From Darksidea phi (Eukaryota > Ascomycota > Dothideomycetes > Pleosporales > Lentitheciaceae), in the NCBI GenBank assembly GCA_030770425.1, contig JASJFT010000265.1, positions 1 to 56,544 of the forward strand: a stretch of DNA of 56,544 bases, written 5' to 3'. A program made the position numbers and the translations under genes. Below the pieces are notes generated by a model. That model ran no database searches. It saw nothing but the letters and a program-made list of their open reading frames with translations, and was not told the origin of the DNA. Position 1 is the first letter of the stretch; every line of letters starts with the position of its first letter. Positions 8,162 through 19,768 of the stretch are shown piece after piece.

Positions 8162-10423
8162 GTGATACTCAAAATCTGCAGTCGCGACCACCTTCTTCAT
8201 GTAGGGTCGGAGCCTGCAATTCGTCGATTTGGCGTCCTCTCCTCGCGAAAGGTTCAATACACCCGTCGATATCATCCACAAGACGGTCATCGGATTTTCA
8301 TTTATCTACCTCTCAAACTCACGGAAGACCTTTTTGTCCTTGATGATGCAGATTTCCTCCATCCGAAGGATGACTTAATTGCTGTGAATCCAGGAGTCAC
8401 CTGCGATCTCTTTCTCACCTCCGTCCCCGTCTACGAAGTTGCTCCCCACACCGCAAGCGGCCTGAAGGCAACCCTGCTACATAAATGGCGTGCCATTTCG
8501 AAGGAACCGCGTGCAAAAGACGTGATATCGCTGCTCTACCGATTTCGCGACTTCGACGCTCAATTTGCTCAGCGACTTCAAATCGAGTTTACCCGAGTTG
8601 CTAGCGCTTCTGCGACACCTACCTTTGATAAACCAGTAATCGCCATCTGGAACGGAAATGAAAGAGTGGGAGATCCGAAGAAGACAGAGACTACAAAAGC
8701 AGTACCATATTGTATGCGTTTTGGACATAGCATGGGATTTTTGGTCTCCACGTTACATACTGTCCTCTCCCACTCCAGCAGCCCTCGGCACTCATGAGGA
8801 AACATTTGAATTTCGCGCAGCTGCTGAGCGGTACTGCCCTTCTCCATTCACCTCGAATTCGAAAGGTCTTTTTGGAGAGATCTGCTTCCGGATGGACGCG
8901 GAATGGCGACGAGTCTACGTCAAGAAAGCATCGCACGTCATTGATGAGCTCCGTGCGCTGCCTGACGTCTTACGGTATTTCCCCCCTAGCTGCGTACAGC
9001 AGCTGCTCACCGCCGATAAGCCAGCTAGCCAGCTTTTCTTCAGACGATTCGAGGGTAAAATGCTGAGTAAAGTTCGACTAGGATATTACGATAGCAAGTC
9101 CTTCTTGAACCATACTTATCCTATAGACGCGGTAGACTAGTTCGTCGAAATTGAGATGCAGAGGACAGCACGTTAGCGATGCGTTCCGCAGCACAATGAA
9201 CATGGATCCGATCCCAGCCAGATGTGCAGAGCAACGCATCCATCGGTTTTATTATGCACGACTGGAATGCGATTCCCGTTTCCTGGAGTTCTATTCGGAG
9301 CAATGTTTGGACGTTCTGGGTATATATGACCTCAAGGAAGTGAGAACTTCGGACTTCTTGAACATGCGTCTTACAATCAATGGAACTAGCTACCCTCCTC
9401 TACGGTACTACCTGGATCGTGCAAAAGACGTTCTTGATCCCAGCGCACCAGGCAGCCTAAGCTCCCTCCCATAAGCATTTGGCCTGGGAGATGGTCACGG
9501 AGGAAATGTAATGGTCACTGAGGATCACGCCTCTCCGAAGATGATATACCTCGATTATGAAGTATCTGGATTCCACTGTCCATTTTTGGACATGGCCAAG
9601 TCTATTTACAATGACGGCTTTTTCAACGTCTTGTACGCAGACTTGCTTTGCGACGGTGCCACCGATCGGCAGAACAAGTCTGGTGCTGTGGTCTCATGGG
9701 TCATAAATTCCGAAGCTCTTTGCATCGACTACAGCGTTAGGGTCGACACAATCGGAAAGACCGCTGCAATTACCAAACTTGAGTACTTTCTGCGGCCGAT
9801 TTTCAACCTTGTACGAAGGCAATCCTTACGGAAAGCAAAAGTCGCCGAAGACGTCCTCAGCAACTCTCTCCTCGCCTGCGTCTTATTGAGCAGAAATTTT
9901 GCAAAGCGAGCAGATATATTCTTCCTCAACTTAGCGCTGGATGTTCTGCTCGTCGATAACCTGAGAGAAGTGCTCTCTGAAGCCTTTGGGTGGCGTGGGC
10001 TACCCGTTGTGGAGCTTTCAAATCGGGATATGGAAATTGAAGAACCTCCGGTAAAGGAACTATCGGTAGTGCCGTATGAAAATAGGGGTAAGTTTATAAG
10101 CCTTCCCAATATTCTTCAGATCTAACCGTCTATTTCCAGACCATGCCTGCTCAGATGTCTTTTTACTCTACAACCTCAAACCGGAGGAAGTTTTCTTAAA
10201 GAGGGCTAGCGAAACGTTTCAACTTCAGCATCGTTTCTCAAGGAAGCCCGACAAAAGCCATGGAACAGTCCTCCCATCGATGCCATCAGCTTTGTTCCAT
10301 CTGTCTCTGACAACCCCGGGTCTGTATTCTAGCGGATACGCCGTTCGTGGTTCATCTACCGTTCGCAGCGTTGCCATACTACGCCAGCTCCAGTCAAACG
10401 GCGATCTACAGTCCCCAATCTGA
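8162..10423 (+). pseudogene. Decayed kinase-like (APH/choline-kinase-like) gene
   Basis: Protein-like sequence runs through three frames. Segment 1 (about 8162-8711) joins segment 2 (from 8779) by a credible 67-bp intron with GTATGC donor and CTCCAG acceptor. Segment 2 reads to TAG 9138-9140 and a second TAG at 9174-9176, and then the frame changes. Segment 3 (about 9180-10087) is interrupted by TAA at 9472-9474 just before FGLGDGHGGN, which looks like the catalytic loop of aminoglycoside-phosphotransferase-like kinases and is followed by YLDYE. A 52-bp intron (10088-10139, GTAAGT...CCAG) leads to a last exon ending at TGA 10421. The TAG/TAA codons are what CAG/CAA would become by C-to-T change. 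The kinase label rests on one motif pair. The last 200 bp overlap the opposite-strand F-box relic. Confidence 0.5.
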
Positions 10424-11291
10424 TGATGCACGGATAATTTTACAATATAACCCTTGCTTCTGCCACGTCAGGATATGTCGATGCAATAGTCTGTTACACA
10501 GAAAGTGCAGAATCTAAATGATTGATCGCAAAGTGCGAAAGAGCCAAGCGCAGTTTTGTCCTTAGCCAGCTCGGGAAGCTGCATGAGAGAGTACTCAGGG
10601 TATCCTCCGATTAGAGTGAGATGTTTGCAAGCTGGGGGTCCATAGGATTCGATGTAGCCCCTAAGCGTTTTCGAGGCACCTCGTGATTGAGACATGGTTT
10701 TAACTGATAACACCATGAGTTTATCCTCGACGATACGTGCATGCAGGGACTCGGATTTCGTGACTCTACTTGACCGACAGTACGGCCAGACCCGCTCCTC
10801 GAATTTGTGAAGGGGAAGCCCGTGGGTGGGCCCGTAGAAATGCCGATTCATGACCAAGCGCGCATGGTGATATGGGATGTAGCAGGCGTGTGGGAGGAGA
10901 ATGAAGCTGCTTGAAAGCTGTCCCTTGCATGATAAATCCTCGCTGACCCCTGGAAAGACAGGATTGTCCCAGCTTCTGCCCCAATGTGTGTTCCATCGAT
11001 GAAGCTTCACGCAATAATGGCAGAAATACAGAGTGGCAATGTCCTTCTCCGGCAACAGCAACAGCTCTTCCTTCTCTACCGTGTTTGGACACGGGTGTCG
11101 GGGGAAGCAAAGACTGTAAAGGTCCGGGAGGTCAAAGCGAGAGATGTGACGGAAGGGTAGGCGAGGTATGTAGCGACTATCAGGATTATTTCAGTAGGAA
11201 GAGCGAACGCGCCCAAGCCTGACCGAGGACGCCGCGGCCGGAAGAGCGCCGTCAGGCGCTGGAAAGGCCAATTGATAGCACCCAGAACCAT
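10225..11291 (-). pseudogene. Decayed F-box protein gene
   Basis: The minus-strand frame from 11291 begins MVLGAINWPF and contains the F-box core LPTEIILIVATYL...LALTSRTF. At about 11115 the frame breaks; one missing base there would restore SLCFPRHP and the downstream frame. That frame continues with LYFCHYCVKLHRW (a Cys/His signature common in this fungal F-box group) and FCTFCVTDYC, meets TGA at 10470-10468, and resumes in the same frame as SKGYIV...HHQIGDCRSPFDWSWRSM to TGA at 10225. The TGA is what CGA becomes by a C-to-T change. Without the two lesions it would be about 355 residues. F-box proteins recruit substrates to SCF ubiquitin ligases. A sequencing error at the frameshift cannot be excluded, but the internal stop makes loss of function likely. 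Confidence 0.65.
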
Positions 11292-12213
11292 CTTGGTTTA
11301 CTAGATAGGGCGAACGAGCAACAAGAAGTATCCGTATGAAGGCAACCACCGGGGATAAACGCTGCAGAATTGCACGGCAATGTGGCGGATCAAATTTGTC
11401 TTTTGCTCGACCTCAACCTAAAGATTGTTGGTGCAGGCTGCTTTTTGGTGAATGTTGGCTTAGTTTCCTGGTGGTTGGGCTGTCCCGGCGCATGTGACAG
11501 TTGTGCCCGCAACAATGCGAATAGCGACTGGGCTCCAATGTCCACAAAGCCAGGGTACGACGACTGCAATATGGGACCCCGTCCCTTCCTACCATGCTGT
11601 GACATCTGAGCCTTCCCATGGCCACCATCTATCCTTCGACCGACCAGGCAAAGACATTTATGTGTATGTAATGGAGAATTTATTGACAGACACAGAGCAG
11701 ATGGGTTTCAACAGCCCGTACCAATTGTAGTTTATTTATTCCATCTTCATCTTGCATGCTGCGAGCTTACTGATTTGCCGAACCGAGAGGTAGAAAGTAT
11801 ATTCCTCGTCATCGGCTTACTGATGCCATGTAAGTGGGCAAACACATCCGGTGCATGGCAGCAAAGGAAGGGTCAAGGGCTGAATGGAAGTACAAATATG
11901 TTCACAGGAGGACGCAAAGCTATATCGAACGGCATAGTCATTTCTCATCGATGGCTTACTGATACGAAAAAAGCGCATCTTGCAAGAAATCTTCTCGAGA
12001 GATCTTAGGAAATCTAGAACGGCACTACGGCCCTCAAGGAAAAGGGTTGGGGATATCGCCCGTCTACGCAAACCATGTGCACCGGACCCTCATGCAATGA
12101 ATCTCGTGTTCAAAATCTGCCAAAGTAACAAGAACAGAGAACCCCATATGTACGCCCATAGGGCTAAATGCCATCTCGGGGCTTATGCGTTTTGAGCCAA
12201 AGAGGGTTTGTGG
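11292..12213. other. Intergenic stretch without a supported gene
   Basis: Only short unrelated open frames occur on both strands (for example 11370-11609 plus and 11817-12071 minus). It should hold the 3' flank of TPS1 and the promoter of the former F-box gene. I see no repeats or RNA genes. Confidence 0.5.
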
Positions 12214-14027
12214 CTATGTCAAGGTGCCTGCGGCCGACTGATTGCCAGATTCTGGAGGGGCTCCGTTGGCGGCGGTGGCACCCTCAGAGAGCGGAGCGTC
12301 AGGGTTATTCGCTTCTTTCTTGTGGAGAGGGATAGGCGTAGTGCTAGGGCGAGTAGGGTCGACAGAGAAGTTGACTTGCTTGCCATCCACGGTGTTCGGT
12401 CGGCGCGTGATCCTCTTCCTCTCGGTTTGGTCGGAAATCCGCTTGAGCTCGTTGACGAACGATTCGCCCCACCAAGCGCTAGATATTGTTAGTTGTTGCT
12501 TGACTCAAATGACAACCGTTCCTTACCTAGTGTACCTCCTAATATACTTGCTCAGCTTCTGGTAGTTGAGACTTCGCTGCTCGTCGCCCATCGTGACTGC
12601 ATCGTGTATTGCATCTGCAAGCTCCTCGGTATTCCAAGGGTTGACAATCAAGCTGCCGTTCAGGCTCTGGGCGGCCCCAGTAAATTCGGACAAGACCATA
12701 ACCCCATGGCGGTTTTCCTGGGTGGCAATGTACTCATAGGACACCAGATTCATGCCGTCGCGAGTTGAGGAGACGAGACAGACGTCAGACACCGAGTATA
12801 GCGCAATCAGTTCGTCGAACGAAACCGACTTATGCATGAAATGGATTGGCATGAACTCGATAGTGCCGAATTTGCCGTTGATGCGACCGACTAGCTCGTT
12901 AACCACGGCACGGAGATTCTGGTACTCCTCGACATCCTGTCGACTCGGTACGGCGACTTGAACAAGGACGACCTTGCCAATCCATTCGGGATGCTCGGTG
13001 AGGAACACCTCCAGCGCATGGAGCTTCTGGGGAACACCTTTGATGTAATCCAAGCGATCCACTCCAACGATAAGCTTCACGCCCGCAAACTTCTTCTCCA
13101 GCGCTGCGATGCGCTCCTGCACTTTTGGTTTCTTGAGACCTTCGTCGAACTTCTCGGGGTCGATGCCGATAGGGAATGCGCCGACGGTGATGACCTTGCC
13201 CTGGAACTCCACGCCGTTAGGGGTGGTTGCGAGGCCGCTATATGGTTGTTAGCATATGCGATGTATCTCTGCGACGTGTGCTGAAGACTTACAGGATGCG
13301 GGAGCAGCTGCTCAAGAAGTGACGCGCATAGTCGTACGTATGAAAGCCAATCAAATCGCAATGGAGGACGCCGAGCAGAATCTCGTTCCGGACGGGTAAG
13401 ATACGATAGATTTCCGAGCTTGGGAACGGAGTGTGTAGGAAGAAGCCGAGCTTCACATTCTTCTTCTTATCACCAATTTCCTCGCGCAACATGGCCGGCA
13501 GGAGCATCAGGTGGTAATCGTGCACCCACACCATATCGTTATCCTTGACATCGGCGGCGATAGCCTTGGCGAACAAACGGTTAGCCTCGCTGTAGGCGTT
13601 CCAGGCGGATTCGTCGAAGGTGATCTCGCCGGGGTGGTAGTGGAACAATGGCCACAAGATGGAGTCTGCAGGTTAGCATTTCGAGACGTCTGCGTCTGCG
13701 CGGAGCTGACATACTTGAGAATCCGTTGTAGTGGCGATCCGCAAGCTCGTCGTCGAGCATGATGGGGATGGCGTTGTGTTCCTCCTTCAACTGCGTCTTG
13801 AGTGTTGCGATTTCCTCCTCGGGGACCTCCAAGCCTGGCCAGCCATACCACTGGAAAGTGGTCGATTTCGAGAGTCCGCTCAGTCCACTCACAAGCCCAC
13901 CAGACGACATGGTGAACTCGAACTTGCCCTCCTCAGAGCGCTTGATGGTGATGGGAAGGCGGTTGGAGACCAGCAACAGCCGCCCCTCGGCGGGCGGCCG
14001 CCGGACCAACTTGGTCGGGGCCGACAT
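12214..14027 (-). CDS. TPS1: Alpha,alpha-trehalose-phosphate synthase (UDP-forming), GT20 family
   Basis: Makes trehalose-6-phosphate from UDP-glucose and glucose-6-phosphate in the cytosol, the first step of trehalose synthesis (stress tolerance and glycolytic control). Exons on the minus strand: 14027-13715, 13665-13293, 13237-12527 and 12478-12214, giving 553 residues. Introns are 48-55 bp with GTATGT, GTAAGT and GTAAGG donors, and all phases agree. GT20 hallmarks are LLLVSNRLPITIK, SSGGLVSGLSGL, the substrate-binding WVHDYHLMLLPAMLR, FFLHTPFPSSEIYR, GVDRLDYIKGVPQKL, and VSSTRDGMNLVSYEYIA with VLSEFTGAAQSL. The C-terminal 60-70 residues are Pro/Ala/Asn-rich and lie beyond the catalytic fold; there is no phosphatase (TPS2) domain. 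The start at 14027 precedes conserved sequence by about 15 residues. Its immediate upstream sequence is a poor-quality assembly region, so the promoter cannot be read. Confidence 0.97.
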
Positions 14028-14054
14028 GATTGCGTGCTGATGGTTGGGAAACGA

Positions 14055-14300
14055 GGTAGGGGGGGGGGGGGCGGAGGGGGGCGGGGGGGGGGGGGGGGGG
14101 GGGGCCCCCCCCCCCAGTTTGGGCGGGGGGATAGTTGGGGGGGCCGAACAGCCGTTTGGAAAACCCCGAACCGGGTGGGGCCCCGTTTNNNNNNNNNNCC
14201 CCCCCCGCGGCGCGCGGGGCGCCCGCGCGCCCCGGGTGGGGGTGGCCGGCCTGCGGGCGGGCCCCCCCGCGCCCCCCCCCGCCCGGGCCCCCCCCCCCCC
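14055..14300. other. Low-quality contig join: G runs, 10 N, C runs
   Basis: Long G homopolymers occupy about 14055-14140 and long C homopolymers about 14200-14301, on either side of ten N (14189-14198). G-rich on the left and C-rich on the right is what two contig ends decaying into poly-G reads would give when joined. The apparent Gly/Pro/Arg-rich open frames here are not genes. Confidence 0.85.
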
Positions 14301-15218
14301 CCACTCGGGGCAGGAGTCGAGGCTAGTGGGGAGCGACCTACTCTACTTTGTGCGCGTCGAGAGATGGCTGTGACGAAGAAGCCTTTGTCAAAGAGCGGAA
14401 CAGGTGGGTGACCCGTTGTTGAAGAGCCACGTCTTCCAAGGTAGCCTGGGAGGTGACACAAGCAATAAGAGCTGCAAGAAATTCGCTCGCTTGCCGTGGG
14501 TGACGACAGAATGATTTCTGAAGTAGAGGCCCACTGGGTTGCCGCGGCAGGGTTCTTGATTTCTCGCAGATTCCGAGATAGCGTCGGGCGCGGGGCTAAG
14601 GAGGGGAGGTTGCTGGCGGCGCAGCGGAATAGGACTGGAGTGCTAAGGATTGGATAGGTGTGGAGAGTCGCGATAGAGCGGAGGTGCGGCCCTCGTGGTG
14701 TAGGCGGTGGTGAAAACTGCTGCTCGTGATGCTGGGCCAAATACTGTAAAAGTGACGTCGGTCAGCGCTGGCGGGGGAACAGCCACAAGCCAGCCCGTGC
14801 GCCGCAACGTATGGAGGAATATCAGGAATTGAGTCCGGGCCATGGCATTCTAATATTACTGCCTGATCCGAAATTTCACACAGATCGACCCCCGTCCCTC
14901 GATGTTGCTAGGGGCCCAACGTAGGTGCAGTCAGCCGGCGGTACTGCATCCTCCGGCCCCTCCAATTGGTCTCATGCAAGCTCCGCTCACGTGAAGGCTC
15001 GACTAGCGGGTCATTCAATTGATGTTGGCTACCCCTTCGTGCCAACGCCCAGTTACGCGCGCCTTTCGCCTTATTTCTAGCCAAACTGGAAGAACAGCTG
15101 TGTGCGTTTGGGACTCGATACTGTACCTGTGCCTAGGTCACTCTCGAAGAAGCCTAGCGCCTCCCTCGCGAAGTCCCCAGACACGCGCGCCTCACGTTCG
15201 CCATTCCATCCGCACAAC
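14301..15218. promoter_or_regulatory. Intergenic region between TPS1 and the DEK_C gene (head to head)
   Basis: The two genes are transcribed away from each other across about 1.2 kb that includes the doubtful join. The part from 14310 is ordinary sequence, with short minus-strand frames that show no recognisable features. No specific regulatory element can be supported. Confidence 0.35.
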
Positions 15219-16545
15219 ATGTCGGATTCAGAAGCAGATATCCCTTCGCAAGCATCAATTGCACGCACACTCCGCGACGTAGTCATCGCGATACACAAGT
15301 CGGGCAACTCGGACGACCTTACTGTCAAGCGCGTTAGGACTAGAGCTGAGGAGGAGCTTGGGCTGCCCGCTGGCTTTCTTAAGAACGAGGACTGGAAGCA
15401 GAAGAGCCATGAACTGATCCATGAGGCAGTGGTACGTATGAATGGGTGCCGATCGTGTCGCACATAGCTAATGACGCGCATAGGACGAATACTGCGACAA
15501 CGAACCTACTGCGACTGCTCCGAAGCCCAAAGCCACCCCCGCCAAGAAAGTTCCTCCGAAGAAGGCAGCAAAGCCCAAGCCGGAACCCAAGAAGAAGACA
15601 AAGCCGGCGAGCGATAGCACGCGCGGAGTGAAGAGGAAGGCGGCAACGCCAGCGAAGAAGCCCCAAAAACGCAGGAAAACCGCATCTTCGGATGAGGAAG
15701 AAGAGGAGGTTTCAGATATTGCAGTCGAGGATCGGCTATCTGACGCAGAAAGCGAACCGCCGAGGAAAGCCGTGCGCCGACAGAAGGTGGTGGCCGAGGA
15801 CTCGGATGGGGAGAATACAGATCAGACCAAGGAGGATGAGGCTGATGAAGAGCACGAGACTAGGTCAGCTGTGCAGGAGAGCAAGTCTGGGCAGAAGCAA
15901 ACACCGCCACCTGAAGTCAACCAAGACCCGTCGGACAGCGATCTGTCAAGCTTCATAGACGAGTCGCCTGTGAAGAAGAGGCAGCAGAAAAAAGCACCGG
16001 CTGGGAGGAGCGGCAAGGAGCGCAAACCCAAAGAACCCAAAATTGCCAAATCGAAAGCCACGACAAAGTCAAAAGCGGAGGACAACCCAGATCAGGCGGA
16101 GATCAAGCGGCTACAAAGCTGGCTAGTCAAGTGCGGCATTCGAAAAGTTTGGGGCAAGGAGCTTGCAAAGTACGACACACCAAAGGAGAAGATCAAGCAC
16201 CTCAAGGGCATGCTACAGGACGCCGGTATGGATGGCAAGTACTCCAACGAAAAGGCCGCACAGATTAAAGAGCAGCGAGAGTTCGCCAAAGATCTAGAGG
16301 AGATTCAAGCAGGCGCGCTGGCTTGGGGGGAATCGGGAAAGACGGAAACCGGGAGGCCGCGACGCAGGGCGAACAAGCCCATCCCAAAGCCAGTAGTACC
16401 GAGCGACGAGGAGGACGAGGAGGACCAAGCTCCGGGAGACAAGGACGATACAGATGATGACATTGACGACGACGATGATGAAGATGTCAAAGGGGAATCT
16501 GAGGATGATGAGGACGATGATATTGAAAGTTCTGCCTCAGAGTAG
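15219..16545 (+). CDS. DEK_C-domain / HIRIP3-like nuclear chromatin protein
   Basis: Two exons, 15219-15431 and 15484-16545, give 424 residues. The 52-bp intron has a GTACGT donor, GCTAATG branch site and CATAG acceptor. Residues of about 8-70 form a DEK_C-like helical domain (SIARTLRDVV...LTVKRVRTRAEEELGL). A Lys/Pro/Ala-rich basic stretch with nuclear-localisation-like clusters (KRKAATPAKKPQKRRK) follows, then a long acidic/serine region. The conserved block LQSWLVKCGIRKVWGKEL...HLKGMLQDAGMDGKYS resembles the HIRIP3/CHZ-type histone-binding region of fungal transcriptional-regulator annotations. The C-terminus is almost pure Asp/Glu, as in histone chaperones. A role in histone or chromatin handling in the nucleus is inferred from this architecture. 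The start has an AACATG context and is the first in-frame Met. Confidence 0.85.
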
Positions 16546-17844
16546 AGTTGTTGTTGTATTCATGTATCCGCTCGTCTAGTTTCATTGAATTGTTGTTTGG
16601 CACAAAGATATGCAGGAGTTCGCATCGATACCCATGTAGTACACCCTCACTGCGTCTTTGAGAGACTTTTTATTCCAGCTGTAGATCCGATGCTTAAATC
16701 AAGTCTGTCGCATTGACATTTATCCCAAAACAAACCGAAACTGTTACGATTCGACGTCTTCGTCTTAGCTTGAGTGCCGGTACCCTCACGATCCGATCGC
16801 CTTTGGGGAGCTCATGCGCTGAGCGACTATGCTAAAGACAGCCGCAGAAGACATGAAAATAACGAGATTGTAAAACTGCAATATTAGATTAAACCCTCTG
16901 GTAAGTAGGCTCCAAACACATACAGCATTTCTCGAGTACGCGCTCTCCTCGCCTTCTGTGCGCGCCTCGACGAAGAGTCGCCGAAGGTTTGGAAGGTTGG
17001 AGGGCTATGAATTGTCGATAAGTAGGAATACACTTTACAGAAGGATGCTACTTACCATTGTGGATGTGTCGCCCTTCCTATAGGGCTTTAAATGTTGGTT
17101 TAGCAGGATATATCCGTTGGCATTTGTTCTGTGAGGATCCGCTAGCGCGTTTGGAGGGTGCTGTAATGCTGATTACGTCAGAGAACAAGCTCCACTGTCA
17201 GCGCGAAGTTGGAGAAGGGTTGATATTTCGCTATCTAACTTGCGGATTGTTAAGACTATTGGGAGAAACGGCCTTGCTATGGTAGAGCAATGTGTTTTCC
17301 CACCACTAGTATGATGTAGAGTAAGAATTACGCCATGTAGCGCTGATATTCGCAAATCCACTTGTTCGGACTTTTTTAAGGTCCACGCGAAACAGTAGGA
17401 GTTTGTCCACAGTAGAAGTGTTATACCTATACCCTATACACGACAATAGAGCTGTAGAGCTATATGTAGTACTATCAATCGTGAGAGAGATTTATGACCG
17501 ATGAGGTGATATTTCGAACATTACAGGCGCCGAATAGGGAAAAGCGCTAGAATCGTATAAAAATTACCTTCGGCTTAACTTCCATCGCACATCCCACTCA
17601 CTACGTCCATCTCTTATACCCAGCCAGCTTCCTCACTACATATCTCATCGACGCCCACCAGCCATATCATATCGTCGCCTGGTGTCGTTATCCGCCAGGT
17701 CCTTCGGAAGCTCTGAGCCCTTCAGATATCGCGGCGGAGCACCCCAGCGCAACCAACCATGTCAAACTCTATAATTACACTCGTCCTGCCTATTTCCATC
17801 GGCATGTACCATGTCGCCCGGCGAGCCTTCCTTAAGCCGCCTTG
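16546..17844. other. Intergenic stretch without a supported gene
   Basis: It contains the 3' flank of the DEK_C gene and AT-rich sequence to about 17560. From 17570 a pyrimidine-rich, leader-like stretch follows. Short frames at 17058-17285 (plus) and 17173-17361 (minus) have no recognisable motif. Confidence 0.5.
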
Positions 17845-18243
17845 ATCGAATGAGTAGCAGCCATCGCGTCGTCGGGCTTGCGGAATTACTCAGAAAGGCG
17901 ACACACAAAGGTATTTCGTGCCAAATACCTTGAAAGACAAAGATGTTGTTGAAACTAAAGGGGTTTGCAGCCATTGCCTGAGACGTCACGGCATGGGGCT
18001 CATGAAAGAGGGCGTGGCGCGTGCCATGACCGGCTGCCTGCTCAACGTCCCATAAAAAGTTCTTCATCAGCCACGCAGCTACTCTTCAACCTACGACATC
18101 ACCCATCTCCATCTCTTGACCTCACAGAGCGCCCGCAGGGCCATCTCGAAAGTCGTCCGCTGTTGTCCGCACCATTGACCGATCGTGCCATGACTTCCAA
18201 CGTCACGCAACCGGAGGGCAGCGTAGCTGAAGTACACCAATAG
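17845..18243 (+). repeat. Duplicated gene-start module, copy 2 (plus orientation)
   Basis: Inverted partner of 5150-5760. The homologous stretch runs from CGAATGAGTAGCAGCCATCG through the shared block GACGTTGAGCAGGCAGC (seen on the minus strand) and the TCTTCAACCTACGACATC region to an ATG at 18190. The ATG opens only 17 codons (MTSNVTQPEG...) before TAG at 18241. The two copies thus share upstream sequence and the first codons of a former gene, and both frames end early. Confidence 0.6.
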
Positions 18244-18662
18244 TCCTTCCGGTGACCTCGATCAAGCCGTCTTGATATACTTCGGCACTAACGCGAGCTT
18301 AAAGAGATCCTCCTCGTTGCGCTACATAAGTCCGGTTGCCCTTGAGCTTGAGCGTGTCAGGTGTATCATGCCTTACTGCCACGATCCCGTCACATGGACA
18401 TGGGGCCCACCCGGCCGCGGCCTCGGGGTCGCGGATGTCAGTGGTACTCGCGTATTCTGACAAGTACGCTAGGTATGTCGTGAACGACAGCCCCGTCTCT
18501 TCGGACAAGAAGGAGGCTAAGGCTGCGGACGTGAGGTCCTCTACTGGCTCCTCCAAGCGCGACGTCGAGATCGCTCCTCTTCAACCCATCAGCAGACCTC
18601 AAGGATGTCATGTGGTATATCTGATTGACGGATATACCTTCGATAGATGCGATGGCGACTGA
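18244..18662 (+). pseudogene. Possible remains of the gene downstream of the duplicated module
   Basis: After the TAG at 18241, protein-like plus-strand fragments occur in two frames. One (18272-18460) contains PYCHDPVTWTWGPPGRGLG. The other (to 18662) contains DKYARYVVNDSPVSSDKKE followed by a charged Ser/Lys-rich stretch. Together they could be a frameshifted continuation of the family whose start is duplicated here and at 5.2 kb. I do not recognise the protein, and chance open frames remain possible. Confidence 0.25.
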
Positions 18663-19768
18663 TGACCGATGTTGGGCTCAGGGAAGTCATTGGGTTTACG
18701 GTATCCATCTCCAGTCTCATTCATCAAAAGCGATCGGAGCTCCTTTCTTGCTTTCTTCTCCCGTACCTCGTACCACGCCGCGAGTGTCCAGTATATGCCG
18801 CGTAGCGCCGGTGCGAAACCCGTCGGACCAAGCAACACGTCGATGAGCACAGCGTCTCCCTGCGCCAGGAGTTCAACGTCCAGTAGCAGGAGGATCCCTT
18901 TCTTCATACATATATTTATAAGACTAGATAGTTTTTGTGATACAAGAACAACTATGTTGATATAGATTTGGGAACAAACTCCTACCTTGTTTCGTGCGGA
19001 CCTTACAAAAGAGGCTCCCACTATGAAAATCCAAATAAATGTGGTTGGTTGATGCATCCGCCAGTGACGGTCAGTTGCGTGTGATAGGTAATGGATTGCT
19101 GGGCGTGTGGCCCGCATGGGCGGGGGGATTGCCTTTGCGGGCGACAAGACTGCTGGTTTCGGGACTGATTGAAACACTAATTAGCAGCTAGAGCAGCGCC
19201 GAGTAAGACAGTGAACTGCATGATAGATTCGAAAATGTAGGAGTATCGGAATCAAGGGTACTAAATAGTGGTGCAATAGTACTACATTTGACTGTTGCGG
19301 TTGAGTTTGCTGTTGATGGTGACGCATATTGCTTGAGTGCGGCCGACGGAATATATGTGCATCGGGCGACTCACTCATACTATTTTTCTTCATTATGCCT
19401 GTAAAGTGCAAAGTGCAAAGTGCAAAGCGGACACCGCATACATAGGTGCATGCGCGAACTCGTTGTATCGGAACAGTATAGAGGTTATGTAAGATGTGGC
19501 CAGGAGCATGCACTGCACGGACCATCATCAGTGTGGCAGTTGCTTTCAGCGAACTGCAGCCTCCGTCGAGCTTCAATAATTCACTCCTCGCTCGCATACG
19601 TTCCCTCGTCGTCGCCCGACCTCATATCGCCTTCCACCTCTCGAACAACCACGCCGCTCCCCGATTACTGCGTCGCCACCCTTTTCAGCCCCGCATTTTA
19701 CCACTACCCTCGAACTGGTGCATGAGGGGTCCGACCGCGGTCGTCACCTCTGCCTCTGAAGCGTAGGG
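18663..19768. other. Intergenic stretch without a supported gene
   Basis: Holds copy B of the dispersed 65-bp repeat (18975-19038) and a short GTGCAAA-type triplication (about 19408-19428). A 189-codon minus-strand frame (18608-19177) contains a hydrophobic, somewhat protein-like middle (LLLLDVELLAQGDAVLIDVL) but no recognisable domain or consistent start. From about 19560 the sequence becomes the leader of the beta-adaptin gene. Confidence 0.4.
18975..19038 (+). repeat. Dispersed 65-bp direct repeat, copy B
   Basis: It matches 7044-7108 in the same orientation, about 12 kb away, with a handful of differences and one length change. Confidence 0.8.

Noticed and set aside
9132..9191. Intron removing both TAG codons of the kinase-like gene
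   Set aside because: The possible donor/acceptor pairs that fit fungal intron size do not restore the downstream frame, so I kept the pseudogene interpretation while noting the uncertainty.
13731..14740. Long Gly/Pro/Arg-rich open frames on both strands across 14.0-14.4 kb
   Set aside because: They run through the G/C homopolymers and the N gap and overlap TPS1 exon 1 on the opposite strand. They are products of composition and bad assembly.
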